Position numbers and translations under genes: made by a program. Below the pieces are notes generated by a model. It worked only from the letters and a program-made list of their open reading frames with translations, made no database searches and was not told where the DNA came from. Positions 36,235 through 45,175 of a stretch of DNA of 64,000 bases are shown piece after piece; the stretch's first letter is position 1; each line of letters begins with the position of its first letter. This DNA is from Actinomycetaceae bacterium (GTDB lineage: Bacteria > Actinomycetota > Actinomycetes > Actinomycetales > Actinomycetaceae): assembly GCA_030530685.1 (NCBI GenBank), contig JAUMUM010000010.1, positions 1-64,000 of the forward strand. The letters are read 5' to 3'.

Positions 36235-37395
36235 CTACCAGGCGGACTCGACGCCCACCCACCCCGCTTCCATGGGAGGCAGGGGGCTCCTGGCGTCCCT
36301 GGAGGCCTGTTCGGCGTGGATCCGAGCCTGCATGAGCTTGACGATGTCGGTGACATCGCGCCATTTCGTCAACGGCCCGCGGGTGGAGGCCAGCCATGGG
36401 AAGGCATCCTCGACGGTTACCGACTCGCCCAGCCTCTCGATGCTCTGCTCCCACTCGTCCACGCAGTCCAGCGCAATGGCCCACCCTCCGAGCGACGCCA
36501 AGTCCCTCGCATTGGCGGGCGGAACCGGCGCCTCGACGATGAAGCGTCGGAACCCTGCGGCCTGATCGCGCGCCACCGTACCGTCGGCCGTGCGCCCCTC
36601 CCTGCCCACGAACGTCAGCGCTCCGGCAACCGCGACGGCCACACTCACAACGAACCAGGCGCCATTGGTACCAGCGAAGAAGTACAGCAGCGCAAAGACG
36701 AGCGTTGCCAGTCCCCCTCCCAGGAGCATGAGGGCGCCGACGCTACCGATGGGCTCGCGCCAGCGGTCGTACCATTTGCGCTCGAACACCGCCGCCCGCG
36801 CGATATCGCGCCCCATCAGCTCGGAGATGGACCGGCGCAGCCCGGATACCCGGGCCGAGGGCGAGCCCAGCTTGGACACGCCCGAAGCCTGGAGCTGGCC
36901 GCGGAAGTAGAGGAGGTTGAAGGGCCTGGCGCGGACGAAGTCGGGGGCTTCGGCGGCGCCGGGCATCGAAAAGAGCTCGAGGAGGACCCGCTCCTGGCGT
37001 GTGCAGGTTTCGTCGGCAGGTCGCCGGGAAACGACGACAACCGTCGGACGCGGCAGCGCGAGTTCCTGGTATTCGACGATGTCGAGGAACCTGCGAGAGG
37101 CGAGATCGACGATGGTCGCCAGGGTCATTTCGGCGCCGTCGCAGTCGCGAAAGATGTAGCCGGCCTCAGCCGGGCTCATCTCGGGTTTGGTCGGGCGCAG
37201 CGGAGGATCACCACCGGATTCGCGCTGCGTCTTCGGCTGCTGTGCGTCCTCGGGGAAGACTCCACGCGGCAGGTCACAGTACTGGCGGTTGGGCCTGAAG
37301 GCAGCAATAAGGACGACCAGAGCGAAGCCCAGCACGAGTGCGGCCATCAATGCCTCAGCGCCGGAGAATCCTGCGATTCCTGCAATCGAGTCCAC
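36235..37395 (-). CDS. DUF2207-type membrane protein
   Basis: 386 residues. One N-terminal transmembrane helix (about 14-34) is followed by a cytoplasmic region with the family pattern KPEMSPAEAGYI and MTLATIVDLASRRFLDI. Two more helices lie mid-protein (about 218-238 and 242-260), then a cytoplasmic tail. DUF2207 proteins are predicted membrane proteins of unknown role; this one lacks the N-terminal extracytoplasmic domain many carry. The start is GTG at 37395 with AGGAGG only four bases upstream, which is short but the best available. It is divergent from panB. Confidence 0.72.
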   Translation of the reverse strand: MDSIAGIAGFSGAEALMAALVLGFALVVLIAAFRPNRQYCDLPRGVFPEDAQQPKTQRESGGDPPLRPTKPEMSPAEAGYIFRDCDGAEMTLATIVDLASRRFLDIVEYQELALPRPTVVVVSRRPADETCTRQERVLLELFSMPGAAEAPDFVRARPFNLLYFRGQLQASGVSKLGSPSARVSGLRRSISELMGRDIARAAVFERKWYDRWREPIGSVGALMLLGGGLATLVFALLYFFAGTNGAWFVVSVAVAVAGALTFVGREGRTADGTVARDQAAGFRRFIVEAPVPPANARDLASLGGWAIALDCVDEWEQSIERLGESVTVEDAFPWLASTRGPLTKWRDVTDIVKLMQARIHAEQASRDARSPLPPMEAGWVGVESAW

Positions 37396-37514
37396 CGCGC
37401 CTCCTCTCCCGAGCCATCCTACGCGGCGGCGCATTGGCGCGTCACCTACGTCCGCCTCAATGCACGCCGTACGGAGGCGGCGTAGACTTCTTTCAGCGAG
37501 AGTTGAGGAGCACG

Positions 37515-38330
37515 ATGACAGACGAGCGCACATCACCCAAGAGGTTTCGAGTGCACCATTTCCACGAGCGGAAAGAGCGCGGCGAGCCGATCACGATGCT
37601 CACGTGCTACGACGCCATCACCGCGCAGGTCTTCGACGAGTCCGGCGTGGATTGCCTCCTCGTCGGCGACTCCTATGGCAACACGATGCTGGGATACGAC
37701 TCGCCCGTACCCGTCACGCTCGAGGACATGCTTGTCCCAACGGCCGCCGTGGCCAGGGCTGTTCGCAGGGCATTCGTCATCGCTGATCTGCCCTTCGGCA
37801 GTTACGAGCAGTCCCAGGCCCAGGCGGTGGCTTCCGCGGTCAGACTCATGAAGGCGGGCGCGCACGCCGTCAAACTCGAGGGCGGCACCCGCCAGGCAGA
37901 GACGGTCAAGGCGCTCGTGGCGGCGGGCATTCCCGTCGTCGGACACGTGGGCTTCACGCCGCAGTCGGCCAATGCGCTGGGTGGCCCACGCGTCCAGGGG
38001 CGAACGGACGAGGCCCAGGATGCCCTCATCGATGATGCCGTCGACCTCCAGGAGGCCGGTGCTTTCATGCTCGTCCTGGAGATGGTGCCCGCGGACCTGG
38101 CGCGCAGGATCACGAAGATCCTGCGCATCCCCACCATCGGCATCGGTGCGGGCGGCGACACGGACGGCCAGGTGCTCGTCTGGACGGACATGGCGGGCAT
38201 GACGTCGTGGGCACCGAAGTTCTCGAAGTCGTTCGGACCTGTCGGCCAGGCCCTACGCCAGGCGGCCACCGACTACTGCCAGGCCGTGGCCACGCGCCAG
38301 TTCCCCGGCCCCGAGCACACCTTCCAGTAA
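37515..38330 (+). CDS. panB: Ketopantoate hydroxymethyltransferase
   Basis: 271 residues. It transfers a hydroxymethyl group from methylene-tetrahydrofolate to 2-oxoisovalerate, the first committed step of pantothenate synthesis. Motifs: MLTCYDAITAQVFDESGVDCLLVGDS (metal-binding Asp), KLEGG, PVVGHVGFTPQS, LEMVPADLA and IPTIGIGAGGDTDGQVLV. GAGGAG lies five bases before the ATG at 37515; a long in-frame upstream extension has no family similarity. It matches the position of M. tuberculosis panB (Rv2225). panC and panD are not in the window. Confidence 0.95.
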   Translation: MTDERTSPKRFRVHHFHERKERGEPITMLTCYDAITAQVFDESGVDCLLVGDSYGNTMLGYDSPVPVTLEDMLVPTAAVARAVRRAFVIADLPFGSYEQSQAQAVASAVRLMKAGAHAVKLEGGTRQAETVKALVAAGIPVVGHVGFTPQSANALGGPRVQGRTDEAQDALIDDAVDLQEAGAFMLVLEMVPADLARRITKILRIPTIGIGAGGDTDGQVLVWTDMAGMTSWAPKFSKSFGPVGQALRQAATDYCQAVATRQFPGPEHTFQ

Positions 38331-38501
38331 CGGGCAGACGGTGGGGCCCGCGGGTGACACCTCCGCGGTGGGCAGGTGAACCAGCGTCCCGCCGCGGCGT
38401 CAAGCTCGTGCGACCGGTGGCGGGCCGGTCTCGGCCCGCAGATCCGGCGGCCGACCACGACGTGGAGTACCAAGCTGCGGGCACCGTGGCGCCCGTGGCA
38501 C

Positions 38502-38507
38502 TATGCT
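38502..38507 (+). promoter_or_regulatory. -10 hexamer TATGCT, leaderless start of map
   Basis: Seven bases separate it from the ATG at 38515. The GGAGG in between sits one base from the ATG, too close to act as a ribosome site. Confidence 0.5.
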
Positions 38508-38514
38508 TGGAGGC

Positions 38515-39414
38515 ATGCTTGCTGAACGCGCACCGCTTGGAACCCTCACCCCTGGAACTGTCTCGGCCCGCAGGTCGGTTCCTGCGACGATCGCCAGGCC
38601 GGAGTATATGTTCCACGACGGACCCGAGCGCGTGACGGCATCGGACGTCAAGGACGCCGAGACGATCGAGCGCATCCGCGCAGCCGGGCGTATCGCGGCC
38701 GACGCACTGTACACGGCGGCAGCCGCCATCGCCCCGGGCGTAACGACCGACGAAATCGACCGCATTGCCCACGAATACATGTGCGACCACGGGGCGTACC
38801 CCTCGACGCTGGGCTACATGGGCTTCCCCAAGTCCTGCTGCACCTCCATCAACGAGGTCATCTGCCACGGAATCCCCGATTCGACCGTGCTGACCGAGGG
38901 CGACATCGTCAACATCGACGTGACGGCCTACAAGGACGGGGTCCACGGCGACACGAATGCCACGTTCACCGTCGGCGAGACCGACGAACAATCGCGCCTG
39001 CTCGTCGAGCGCACGGCCCAGGCGACCCTGCGAGGCATCAAGGCGGTGAGACCCGGGCGTCAGATCAACGTCATCGGTCGGGTCATCGAGTCCTACGCCA
39101 AGCGCTTCCAGTACGGGGTAGTCGAGGACTTCACCGGCCACGGCGTGGGCGAGGCCTTCCATTCCGGGCTCATCGTCCCGCACTACGACGCGGCACCCTC
39201 CTATGACACGCTCATGCAAGAGGCGATGGTCTTCACGATCGAGCCCATGCTCACCCTCGGCGACATCGCCTGGGAGCAGTGGGACGACGACTGGACGGTC
39301 GTGACGAAGGACCGCGGCCGCACCGCCCAGTTCGAGCACACGATCGCCGTCACGGCCACCGGGGCGGACATCCTCACGCTGCCGTCCGACCCCGGCCTCG
39401 GTCTGCGGCCCTGA
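38515..39414 (+). CDS. map: Methionine aminopeptidase, type I with N-terminal extension
   Basis: 299 residues. It removes the initiator methionine from new proteins. The two-metal site is complete: His118, Asp135, Asp146, His209, Glu243 and Glu274. About 40 residues precede the catalytic domain and include a proline-rich stretch ([21 protein letters not shown]), as in the mycobacterial MapB type with a ribosome-tunnel-directed extension. The ATG at 38515 is preferred over 38503 because TATGCT lies seven bases upstream of 38515. It stands alone. Confidence 0.93.
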   Translation: MLAERAPLGTLTPGTVSARRSVPATIARPEYMFHDGPERVTASDVKDAETIERIRAAGRIAADALYTAAAAIAPGVTTDEIDRIAHEYMCDHGAYPSTLGYMGFPKSCCTSINEVICHGIPDSTVLTEGDIVNIDVTAYKDGVHGDTNATFTVGETDEQSRLLVERTAQATLRGIKAVRPGRQINVIGRVIESYAKRFQYGVVEDFTGHGVGEAFHSGLIVPHYDAAPSYDTLMQEAMVFTIEPMLTLGDIAWEQWDDDWTVVTKDRGRTAQFEHTIAVTATGADILTLPSDPGLGLRP

Positions 39415-39487
39415 GGCGCGGGTCGATTGTCGTTGTGACCGACCGCCTGGCTTGGAGACAAGCGGGCGCGGTGGGAAACCGGCGCCC

Positions 39488-40102
39488 TCAGGCCGGGGCG
39501 TCATCGGTCGGATCGTCGTCGCCCAGGGCCAGGACGGCACGGGCCGAGGCCCGCGCCACATCCTCCAACCACCGGGGAGCGACCGCGCCCTCGTAGACAT
39601 AGGGCCTGACAAGACCGTAGGGCATCTCCGCGCATGCCAGGCTCGCCAGCTCCATGCGGCGCGGCGTTGCCCTTCCGTAGCAGGCCTCGACGAGCTCGTG
39701 GATGGCGGCCAGGTACTCGTCGTTGATCGCGGCGGCCTCCTCGCGCACCGCCTGAGGTCCGCGCAAGGCGAGGTCCCGCTGCCGCCACAGGGTCATGGCC
39801 AGGGCCTCGCGGGGGTGCTCGCGGGTGTAGCTGACCACGTGCGCCGCATTGTCGACCAGCGCCTGGCGGGCGTCGCGCCCCTCACCGCCCGCGAACATTG
39901 CGGAGTGGAAGCGGCGGATCGAGCGCAGCCACAGGCGGGCGAAGAGCTCGTCGCGGGAGGTAAAGCGATGGTAGATGGAACCCGTCGGTGCGCCGACGCT
40001 GGCCGAGACCTGGGCGACGGAGGCACCCCGGCCGTGCTCGACGAGGGCCGCGAGCGCTCCGTCGAGGAGGTCGTCGACCGTGAACTTAGTGGGTCTTGGC
40101 AC
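39488..40102 (-). CDS. TetR-family transcriptional regulator
   Basis: 204 residues. The N-terminal HTH (about 6-52) reads FTVDDLLDGALAALVEHGRGASVAQVSASVGAPTGSIYHRFTSRDEL, typical for TetR. The rest is a helical ligand-binding and dimer domain with a conserved-looking C-terminal region (MPYGLVRPYVYEGAVAPRW). It is divergent from the SRPBCC gene, with 29 bases between the two starts, and both starts are leaderless. A CGGTACCG palindrome lies between the two -10 elements, so TetR probably represses itself and its neighbour. The ligand is unknown. The start is GTG at 40102. Confidence 0.88.
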   Translation of the reverse strand: MPRPTKFTVDDLLDGALAALVEHGRGASVAQVSASVGAPTGSIYHRFTSRDELFARLWLRSIRRFHSAMFAGGEGRDARQALVDNAAHVVSYTREHPREALAMTLWRQRDLALRGPQAVREEAAAINDEYLAAIHELVEACYGRATPRRMELASLACAEMPYGLVRPYVYEGAVAPRWLEDVARASARAVLALGDDDPTDDAPA

Positions 40103-40131
40103 ACTTTGACGGTACCGGTAGCATCTGAGGC
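40103..40131. promoter_or_regulatory. Divergent leaderless promoters with a shared operator
   Basis: On minus, TACCGT (40109-40114) lies six bases before GTG 40102. On plus, TAGCAT (40119-40124) lies seven bases before ATG 40132. The palindrome CGGTACCG (40110-40117) sits between them, overlapping the minus -10. Confidence 0.6.
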
Positions 40132-40701
40132 ATGCCAAATAGAATGAAACTTCTAAAACGGGGTATTGGACTGGCGTCCGTCCTTCCTGGAGCACAATTC
40201 CACGAACGGCACAGCGCTACGATCGCCGCGCCGGTCGAGCAGGTGTGGGACGGGCTCATGACGCTTCGCTGGTTGGACCTGCGCGCGGGCCGGCCGTTTC
40301 TCCTGGCCCGCGGGTTCGGTCCCAGCCTGGAACAGACGTGGGTGCAGACCTTCGCCCCGTTCTCCATCTTCGAGACGGAGCCGCCCCACCGTGTCCTCTT
40401 CGCCACCATCGGGCGTCCGTGGACTCCGCGTGGCGGGACGAGGTCGGCGCCGACATCGCTGGATGAAGTCCGCGACTTTGGCGAACCGGGATGGCTCAAG
40501 TACGGCATGGACTTCCACCTGACCGCGCTGCCCGGCGGATGGACGTTCGCCGAAACCTCCACCCTGTGCGAGGCCACCGACGCGGCCGCACGCCGCAAGT
40601 TCCGCGCCTACTGGAGCGTCATCCGCCCCGCCTCCGGCTTGATCCGCCGCGACATCCTCGCCACCATCCAACGCCGCTGCGACGGGCGTCGCCCAGCCTG
40701 A
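40132..40701 (+). CDS. SRPBCC-fold lipid/ligand-binding-like protein
   Basis: 189 residues. The start of the domain (HERHSATIAAPVEQVWDGLMTLRWLDLRAG) matches the START/SRPBCC hydrophobic-pocket fold, and later segments (FETEPPHRVLFATIGRP, FHLTALPGGWTFAETSTLCEATDAAARRKFRAYWSVIRPASGLIRRDIL) fit it too. There is no signal peptide. The ligand and enzymatic role, if any, are unknown. Its divergent TetR neighbour suggests control by a small hydrophobic molecule. The start at 40132 is supported by a leaderless promoter. Confidence 0.7.
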   Translation: MPNRMKLLKRGIGLASVLPGAQFHERHSATIAAPVEQVWDGLMTLRWLDLRAGRPFLLARGFGPSLEQTWVQTFAPFSIFETEPPHRVLFATIGRPWTPRGGTRSAPTSLDEVRDFGEPGWLKYGMDFHLTALPGGWTFAETSTLCEATDAAARRKFRAYWSVIRPASGLIRRDILATIQRRCDGRRPA

Positions 40702-40898
40702 ACGCCATCGCCGACTGACCGCCACGCCCATCGGCCGCGCTCTGGCAGCCCGGCAAAGGAGGCAGCACCGCTGTCCGGCCGACACCAGGACCCTGACGGC
40801 GACGCGAGACGCACAATCCCGGTGCGAAGCGGGGCACCGGCGGCGTCTGCCCGCACGTGTGGCATATTCCTCGCCGGTCAGCGGGCACAGGACATCAA

Positions 40899-41257
40899 GG
40901 CGAACGAGCCGGCCGATACGCCGGGTTCTGTCCCGCCCGCATCGCGAGCGGTGGCGACCATCCATCTAGGCCCCGCGTTGCCGCGAGGCTCGAGCGACCC
41001 ACCCGCGTGCTAGACGGGACGCCTGCGCACGCTGTCTGGTCTTGCTCCCGGTGGGGCTTGCCGTGCCACCCCAGTCGCCTGGGGCGCGGTGGTCTCTTAC
41101 ACCGCCGTTTCACCCTTACCGCTCGCGCGGCGGTCTGTTCTCTGTGGCGCTTTCCCGCGGGTCACCCCGGGTGGGCGTTACCCACCACCGTTCCCTGTGG
41201 AGCCCGGACGTTCCTCGGAGCCAAAGGCTACGCGGCCGCCTGGCCGACTCGTTCGCG
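40899..41257 (-). ncRNA. rnpB: RNase P RNA, class A
   Basis: The catalytic RNA that matures tRNA 5' ends. Read on the minus strand, the P1 helix is formed by CGAACGAGTCGGCC (from 41255 down) and GGCCGGCTCGTTCG (ending near 40901). The 5' half has the conserved GAGGAACGTCCGGGCTCC with ACAGGG. Downstream lie GCACGGCAAGCCCC, the CCTAGATGGATGG region, and near the 3' end ACAGAACCCGGCG, all diagnostic. TAAAAT at 41264-41269 is placed as a -10 for a start near 41257. The exact ends are estimated from P1 and that promoter. Confidence 0.93.
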
Positions 41258-41263
41258 CCCTCG

Positions 41264-41269
41264 ATTTTA
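41264..41269 (-). promoter_or_regulatory. -10 hexamer TAAAAT of rnpB
   Basis: Seven bases upstream of the estimated 5' end of RNase P RNA. Confidence 0.55.
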
Positions 41270-41431
41270 GCGCGGCGCGCCCCGCGCTTGCCGCATGCCG
41301 ACACCTCCGCACGCCCGCCGGCAAACCCTTCCCCGGCATTCCCGGCTCGCCCACGCGCTTCCGGCCCGCTCTCATCGCGCCCCACCGACACCCGCGGCAC
41401 GCCCTCGTCACCGACAACCCGTGCCCCCCGA

Positions 41432-41437
41432 TAGGAT
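41432..41437 (+). promoter_or_regulatory. -10 hexamer TAGGAT, leaderless start of yaaA
   Basis: Six bases (GACGCC) separate it from the GTG at 41444. Confidence 0.55.
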
Positions 41438-41443
41438 GACGCC

Positions 41444-42157
41444 GTGAAAATCCTCCTGCCGCCCTCCCAGGGCAAGACCTCCCCGCCCGTCGGCCCGCCG
41501 CTGGCGCTGGACGCCCTTTCTCTGCCCGAGCTGACCGCCGCCCGCGAGCCGGTCGTCACCCACCTCATTGAGGCATCGCGGCGCGAGGACGCCCCAGCCC
41601 TCCTGGGTGTCGGCCCGCGCCTGCACCACGAGATCGAGGCACAGCAACGCCTGCTCGAGCGCCCGTGTGCGCCCGCACGGGAGGTCTACACGGGCGTTCT
41701 CTACGAGGCGGCGAGGCTCACCCCAGCGGACGAGGTATGGGTCTTCTCCGCGCTTTTCGGCCCGGTAGGCGGCAACGATCCCATTCCCGCCTACCGCCTT
41801 GCCATGTCAGCCGCGCTTCCGGGCATCGGTTCCCTGAAGGCCTACTGGCGGCGCGAGCTGGCCCGCCTGCCCTGGGATGACAGCCAGACGTATGTCGACA
41901 TGCGATCGGCCGCCTACCAGGTGTGGAATCCGCCCGGGCTCTGGTGGGACGTGCGCGTGCGCGATGGAAACGGCCGGGTGATCTCCCACATGGCCAAGCG
42001 CTACAGGGGACTGCTCGCCCGCGCCCTCCTGGACGCCGGCAGCGACGAGATCGCCGACGTCGCGCGCACGCTGGGCGACGTCGCGGTCGAGCACGACGGC
42101 AGGCGTCGGCACCTGACGCTTACACCCACTGCACTGGCCGCCAGCTCGAGTGCGTGA
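41444..42157 (+). CDS. yaaA: YaaA family peroxide-stress protein (UPF0246)
   Basis: 237 residues. The N-terminal signature MKILLPPSQGKT is typical, followed by YTGVLYEAARL, VWVFSALFGPVGGNDPIPAYRLAMS, and the DxRS-containing segment YVDMRSAAYQVWNP. In E. coli YaaA limits free iron and DNA damage under hydrogen peroxide; the biochemical role in actinobacteria is less clear. GTG start, leaderless. It converges on the CdsZ-like gene. Confidence 0.87.
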   Translation: MKILLPPSQGKTSPPVGPPLALDALSLPELTAAREPVVTHLIEASRREDAPALLGVGPRLHHEIEAQQRLLERPCAPAREVYTGVLYEAARLTPADEVWVFSALFGPVGGNDPIPAYRLAMSAALPGIGSLKAYWRRELARLPWDDSQTYVDMRSAAYQVWNPPGLWWDVRVRDGNGRVISHMAKRYRGLLARALLDAGSDEIADVARTLGDVAVEHDGRRRHLTLTPTALAASSSA

Positions 42158-42169
42158 ATTTCGAGGGTT

Positions 42170-42904
42170 TCAGGCCTCGAGACGCACGATGATGCAGTCG
42201 TACTCCTCGGAAAGGTAGATCTCATCCGGCGGCGTCGCCTCGATCTGCGCGACCTCCACCGGCGACAGCGTGATCCCGGCATCCGTGCCGCCACCCGGGC
42301 GCATGGCGATGACGGTGTAACCACCCGTGGATCTGGCGTGCTCGTAGATGCGCTGAAGCTCGGCAGCGAGCGGTTCGAAGAGGGCGTCGCGACGAGCCCT
42401 GAGCTCGTCGGCCTCGGCGGCCAAGGCAGCGACCTCCTCTTCCAGGCTTTTCTTTTTCGCTCGCGTCGTCTCGTCCAGAGCGGAAATCTGGGCGGCGACC
42501 ACCTCGACCTCGGCCTGCGCGGCCTCGACCTTTTCCAGAGCCGCGAACTCCGCCTCAGACGCCTCGTCCAGCAGTGCCCTGAGCCCGGCAATCTCGTCTT
42601 GCAAAACGAGGAGGTCGCGCGAGGTCAGGCCAATCCCGGAGTCGAGCTTGGTCTGGCGGTCGGCGATCTGCTCCCTGTGGGTGGCACTGAGCCTCTCGGC
42701 CGCCTCGAGCTCCTCGCGCGCCCGTCCCAGGGCTTGCTCGGCTGCCTTCCTGTCACGGGCCTTGGCAGCCGTGGCATTCAGGAGCGAACCGAGCTCCTGC
42801 CGCAGCGGGTGCTTGACGTCGTCGCGCTCCAGCCGGGCGATCGCCCGATCGAGGCTCGCGACCTCCAGTAGCGTCTTCTGGTCGGATGCCGGTGCTTGAG
42901 CCAT
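42170..42904 (-). CDS. CdsZ/Rv2229c-like coiled-coil protein without zinc-ribbon cysteines
   Basis: 244 residues. A long alpha-helical coiled coil (about 8-190) of charged heptads is followed by a compact C-terminal module (GITLSPVEVAQIEATPPDEIYLSEEYDCIIVRLEA). That module aligns with the CdsZ zinc ribbon, whose LSPVELxxI core is kept. The two CxxC pairs are gone: GGGTDAG replaces the first and SEEYDC the second, leaving a single Cys in the whole protein. Zinc binding is therefore unlikely. TAGAAT seven bases before the ATG at 42904 gives a leaderless start. In M. tuberculosis this gene (Rv2229c) adjoins the nif3 homologue; here they are split by an exporter operon. Confidence 0.75.
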   Translation of the reverse strand: MAQAPASDQKTLLEVASLDRAIARLERDDVKHPLRQELGSLLNATAAKARDRKAAEQALGRAREELEAAERLSATHREQIADRQTKLDSGIGLTSRDLLVLQDEIAGLRALLDEASEAEFAALEKVEAAQAEVEVVAAQISALDETTRAKKKSLEEEVAALAAEADELRARRDALFEPLAAELQRIYEHARSTGGYTVIAMRPGGGTDAGITLSPVEVAQIEATPPDEIYLSEEYDCIIVRLEA

Positions 42905-42911
42905 GTCACGG

Positions 42912-42917
42912 ATTCTA
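42912..42917 (-). promoter_or_regulatory. -10 hexamer TAGAAT, leaderless start at 42904
   Basis: Seven bases (CCGTGAC) separate it from the ATG. Confidence 0.6.
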
Positions 42918-43076
42918 CCGAACGCTAGGACGCCTTCCCACGGCTTCTGCCCTTCTGCGGAGCGAGCGCTATGCTGGCAGCGCGCGAGATTACCACACGC
43001 CAACCAAGCGCTGCTGTCACGTACCTGGACGTTCTCATTCGGCTTCACCGCTTCGAGCCTCACCCGCGTCAGGGTC

Positions 43077-43082
43077 TACACT
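43077..43082 (+). promoter_or_regulatory. -10 hexamer TACACT of the ABC-2 exporter operon
   Basis: About 40 bases ahead of the ATG at 43123, so here a normal leader with GGAGG (43107-43111) is present. Confidence 0.4.
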
Positions 43083-43122
43083 GGTCCGGCAGACATTCAA
43101 TGACTCGGAGGAACCGCGGCTC

Positions 43123-43887
43123 ATGGCAGAACCCTCTCCCATCGTGGAGGTCGACCACCTGGTGAAGACCTATGATTCGGTCGACGTCGTCGACGACATC
43201 TCCTTTTCCGTCCGCGAGGGCGAGATCTTCGGCATTCTGGGCCCGAATGGCGCAGGCAAGACGACCACCCTGGAGATGCTCGAGGCGCTGCGGCCAATCG
43301 ACGGTGGCACGGCGCGCATCGACGGCATCGACGTGGCCAAGCACCCCAAGCGCGTCAAGCGGATCATCGGCATCCAGTTGCAGTCGACGGACTTCTACCA
43401 GCTGCTGACCCTGCGCGAACAGCTCGATATGTTCGCCAGCCTCTACGGCGTCAAGGTCGACGCCGAAGCCCTCCTGGCCAAGGTCCAGTTGGAGGACAGG
43501 TCCAAGACCTTCGTCGAAAAGCTCTCCGGTGGCCAGAGGCAGCGTTTTGCCATCGCCTCGACGCTCGTCAACAACCCCCGCGTCCTCTTCCTCGACGAGC
43601 CGACCACCGGGCTCGACCCGCAGGCACGGCGCAACCTTTGGGAACTCGTCCGGCAGATCCGCGACGAGGGCATCACGATCGTACTCACAACCCACTACAT
43701 GGACGAGGCGGAACTACTGTGCGACCGTCTGGCCATCATGGACGGCGGGAAGATCGTGACCATCGATAGCCCGCAAGCCCTCGTCCAGCAGCTGCTCGAC
43801 CGCGGCTTCACCAAGGAACAGCGCGTCGAGCAGGCCAACCTCGAGGACGTCTTCATTGATCTGACCGGAAAGGCGATTAGAGACTGA
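43123..43887 (+). CDS. ABC exporter ATP-binding protein (drug/ABC-2 type)
   Basis: 254 residues. Walker A GPNGAGKTTTLEM, signature LSGGQRQRFAIA, Walker B VLFLDEPTTGLDP and switch LTTHYMDEAELL mark an ABC-2/DrrA-type ATPase. GGAGG is eleven bases before the ATG, a long but usable spacing. The gene is followed after one base by the permease gene, a two-gene operon. The operon sits between the CdsZ-like and nif3 homologues that are adjacent in mycobacteria, so it may be a later insertion. The substrate is unknown. Confidence 0.92.
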   Translation: MAEPSPIVEVDHLVKTYDSVDVVDDISFSVREGEIFGILGPNGAGKTTTLEMLEALRPIDGGTARIDGIDVAKHPKRVKRIIGIQLQSTDFYQLLTLREQLDMFASLYGVKVDAEALLAKVQLEDRSKTFVEKLSGGQRQRFAIASTLVNNPRVLFLDEPTTGLDPQARRNLWELVRQIRDEGITIVLTTHYMDEAELLCDRLAIMDGGKIVTIDSPQALVQQLLDRGFTKEQRVEQANLEDVFIDLTGKAIRD

Positions 43888-43888
43888 C

Positions 43889-45001
43889 ATGACAGCGTCG
43901 ATGTACTGGACAGCGATCTTCGGCCAGGTCAGGGCGTACAGGAAGAGGTTCCTCAGGGACAAGGTCGCGCTCTTCTTCACCTTTGGTTTCCCACTCATCT
44001 TCCTTTTCATCTTCGGCTCCATCTTCAGGGAGCAGAACATTAGCCTGGACGTGGCCATCATCAACCACTCCACCCACCCGGTTGCCCAGCAGCTCGTCGA
44101 AAGAGCCGAAAACGGGGACATCGACGTCCTGAATGTCACCGATGTCGAAGACATGGACGACGCCCGAGAAAAGCTGCGGCGCTCCGAAATCAACGGCATC
44201 ATCGAACTGCCCGCATCCTTCGGCGAACCGGACGGCAGCGGAACTCCCACGGGCACGATCAACATCCTCTACGCCAAGGGATCTGACCAGGCCGGAAGTG
44301 CTCTGACGGCGCTCGCCACCCAAACGACGGAGACCATCAACGAGCGTCTCGGCCAGCCCGAGGCCCCCATCAAGGTCTCCTCGCGGGCCGTTGGCGACGA
44401 GGCCTTGACCAGCTTCGACTACATGTTCACGGGGATCCTGGGCTTCACTCTCCTGTCGATGGGAATCTACGGCCTGGCCAATTCGATGCCAGCGGAAAAG
44501 AAGCGCGGTTCCTACCGGCGCCTGCGCGCAGCCCCGTTTACACCCTCGCAGTTGATCATCGCCACGAGCATCCACTACGTGCTGGTCGCCCTCTTGGCCA
44601 TGGCGCTGATGATCGTTGTCGGCCTGACGGTCTTCGACTTCCACATGCGCGGCAGCTGGCTGCTGTTGGCCATGTTCGTGACTCTGGGATCCTTTGTGCT
44701 GGTGGGATTCGGCCTGATGATCGGTGGGTGGGCCAAGAATGAGAACCAGTCCGGGATGCTTACCAATATCGTGGCCATACCCCTGATGTTCCTTTCCGGT
44801 GTCTTCTTCCCGACGTTCATGTTCCCGGATTGGCTGCAGACGATCAGTCAGTTCATGCCGATCACGCCCATCATCGAGGGGCTGAGGCTCATCATGACCG
44901 AGCATGCCGGCATTGGTGATATCGCCACGCAGATAGGCTTCGTCACCGCCTGGATCGCCATCGTCTACTTCGCGGCGACCAAGCTCTTCCGCTGGGAGTG
45001 A
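43889..45001 (+). CDS. ABC-2 type exporter permease
   Basis: 370 residues. One helix near the N-terminus (about 28-48), a large extracytoplasmic loop (about 50-165) and five C-terminal helices (about 178-365) give the YhgE/ABC2_membrane_3-like layout. The conserved LRAAPFTPSQL and LSGVFFPTFMFPDWLQTISQFMPITPIIEGLR segments are present. It is translated with the ATPase (stop-start distance one base). It probably exports a lipophilic compound or antibiotic; the substrate cannot be assigned. Confidence 0.9.
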   Translation: MTASMYWTAIFGQVRAYRKRFLRDKVALFFTFGFPLIFLFIFGSIFREQNISLDVAIINHSTHPVAQQLVERAENGDIDVLNVTDVEDMDDAREKLRRSEINGIIELPASFGEPDGSGTPTGTINILYAKGSDQAGSALTALATQTTETINERLGQPEAPIKVSSRAVGDEALTSFDYMFTGILGFTLLSMGIYGLANSMPAEKKRGSYRRLRAAPFTPSQLIIATSIHYVLVALLAMALMIVVGLTVFDFHMRGSWLLLAMFVTLGSFVLVGFGLMIGGWAKNENQSGMLTNIVAIPLMFLSGVFFPTFMFPDWLQTISQFMPITPIIEGLRLIMTEHAGIGDIATQIGFVTAWIAIVYFAATKLFRWE

Positions 45002-45175
45002 GCTGGCACCTCGCGGGCCGCCGCCTTCGACGTGGCCCGTGAGCTACGGGCACTGGGGGCGGTTCTTCGGGAGCCGAGCGACCATCGACGCGGGTCAGGT
45101 CGCGGCTGGCAGGCGCGCACGCCTCCTCACGCGACCTCCGGGCGGCCTCCTCACGCTCGGCTACCAACTCTTCGG

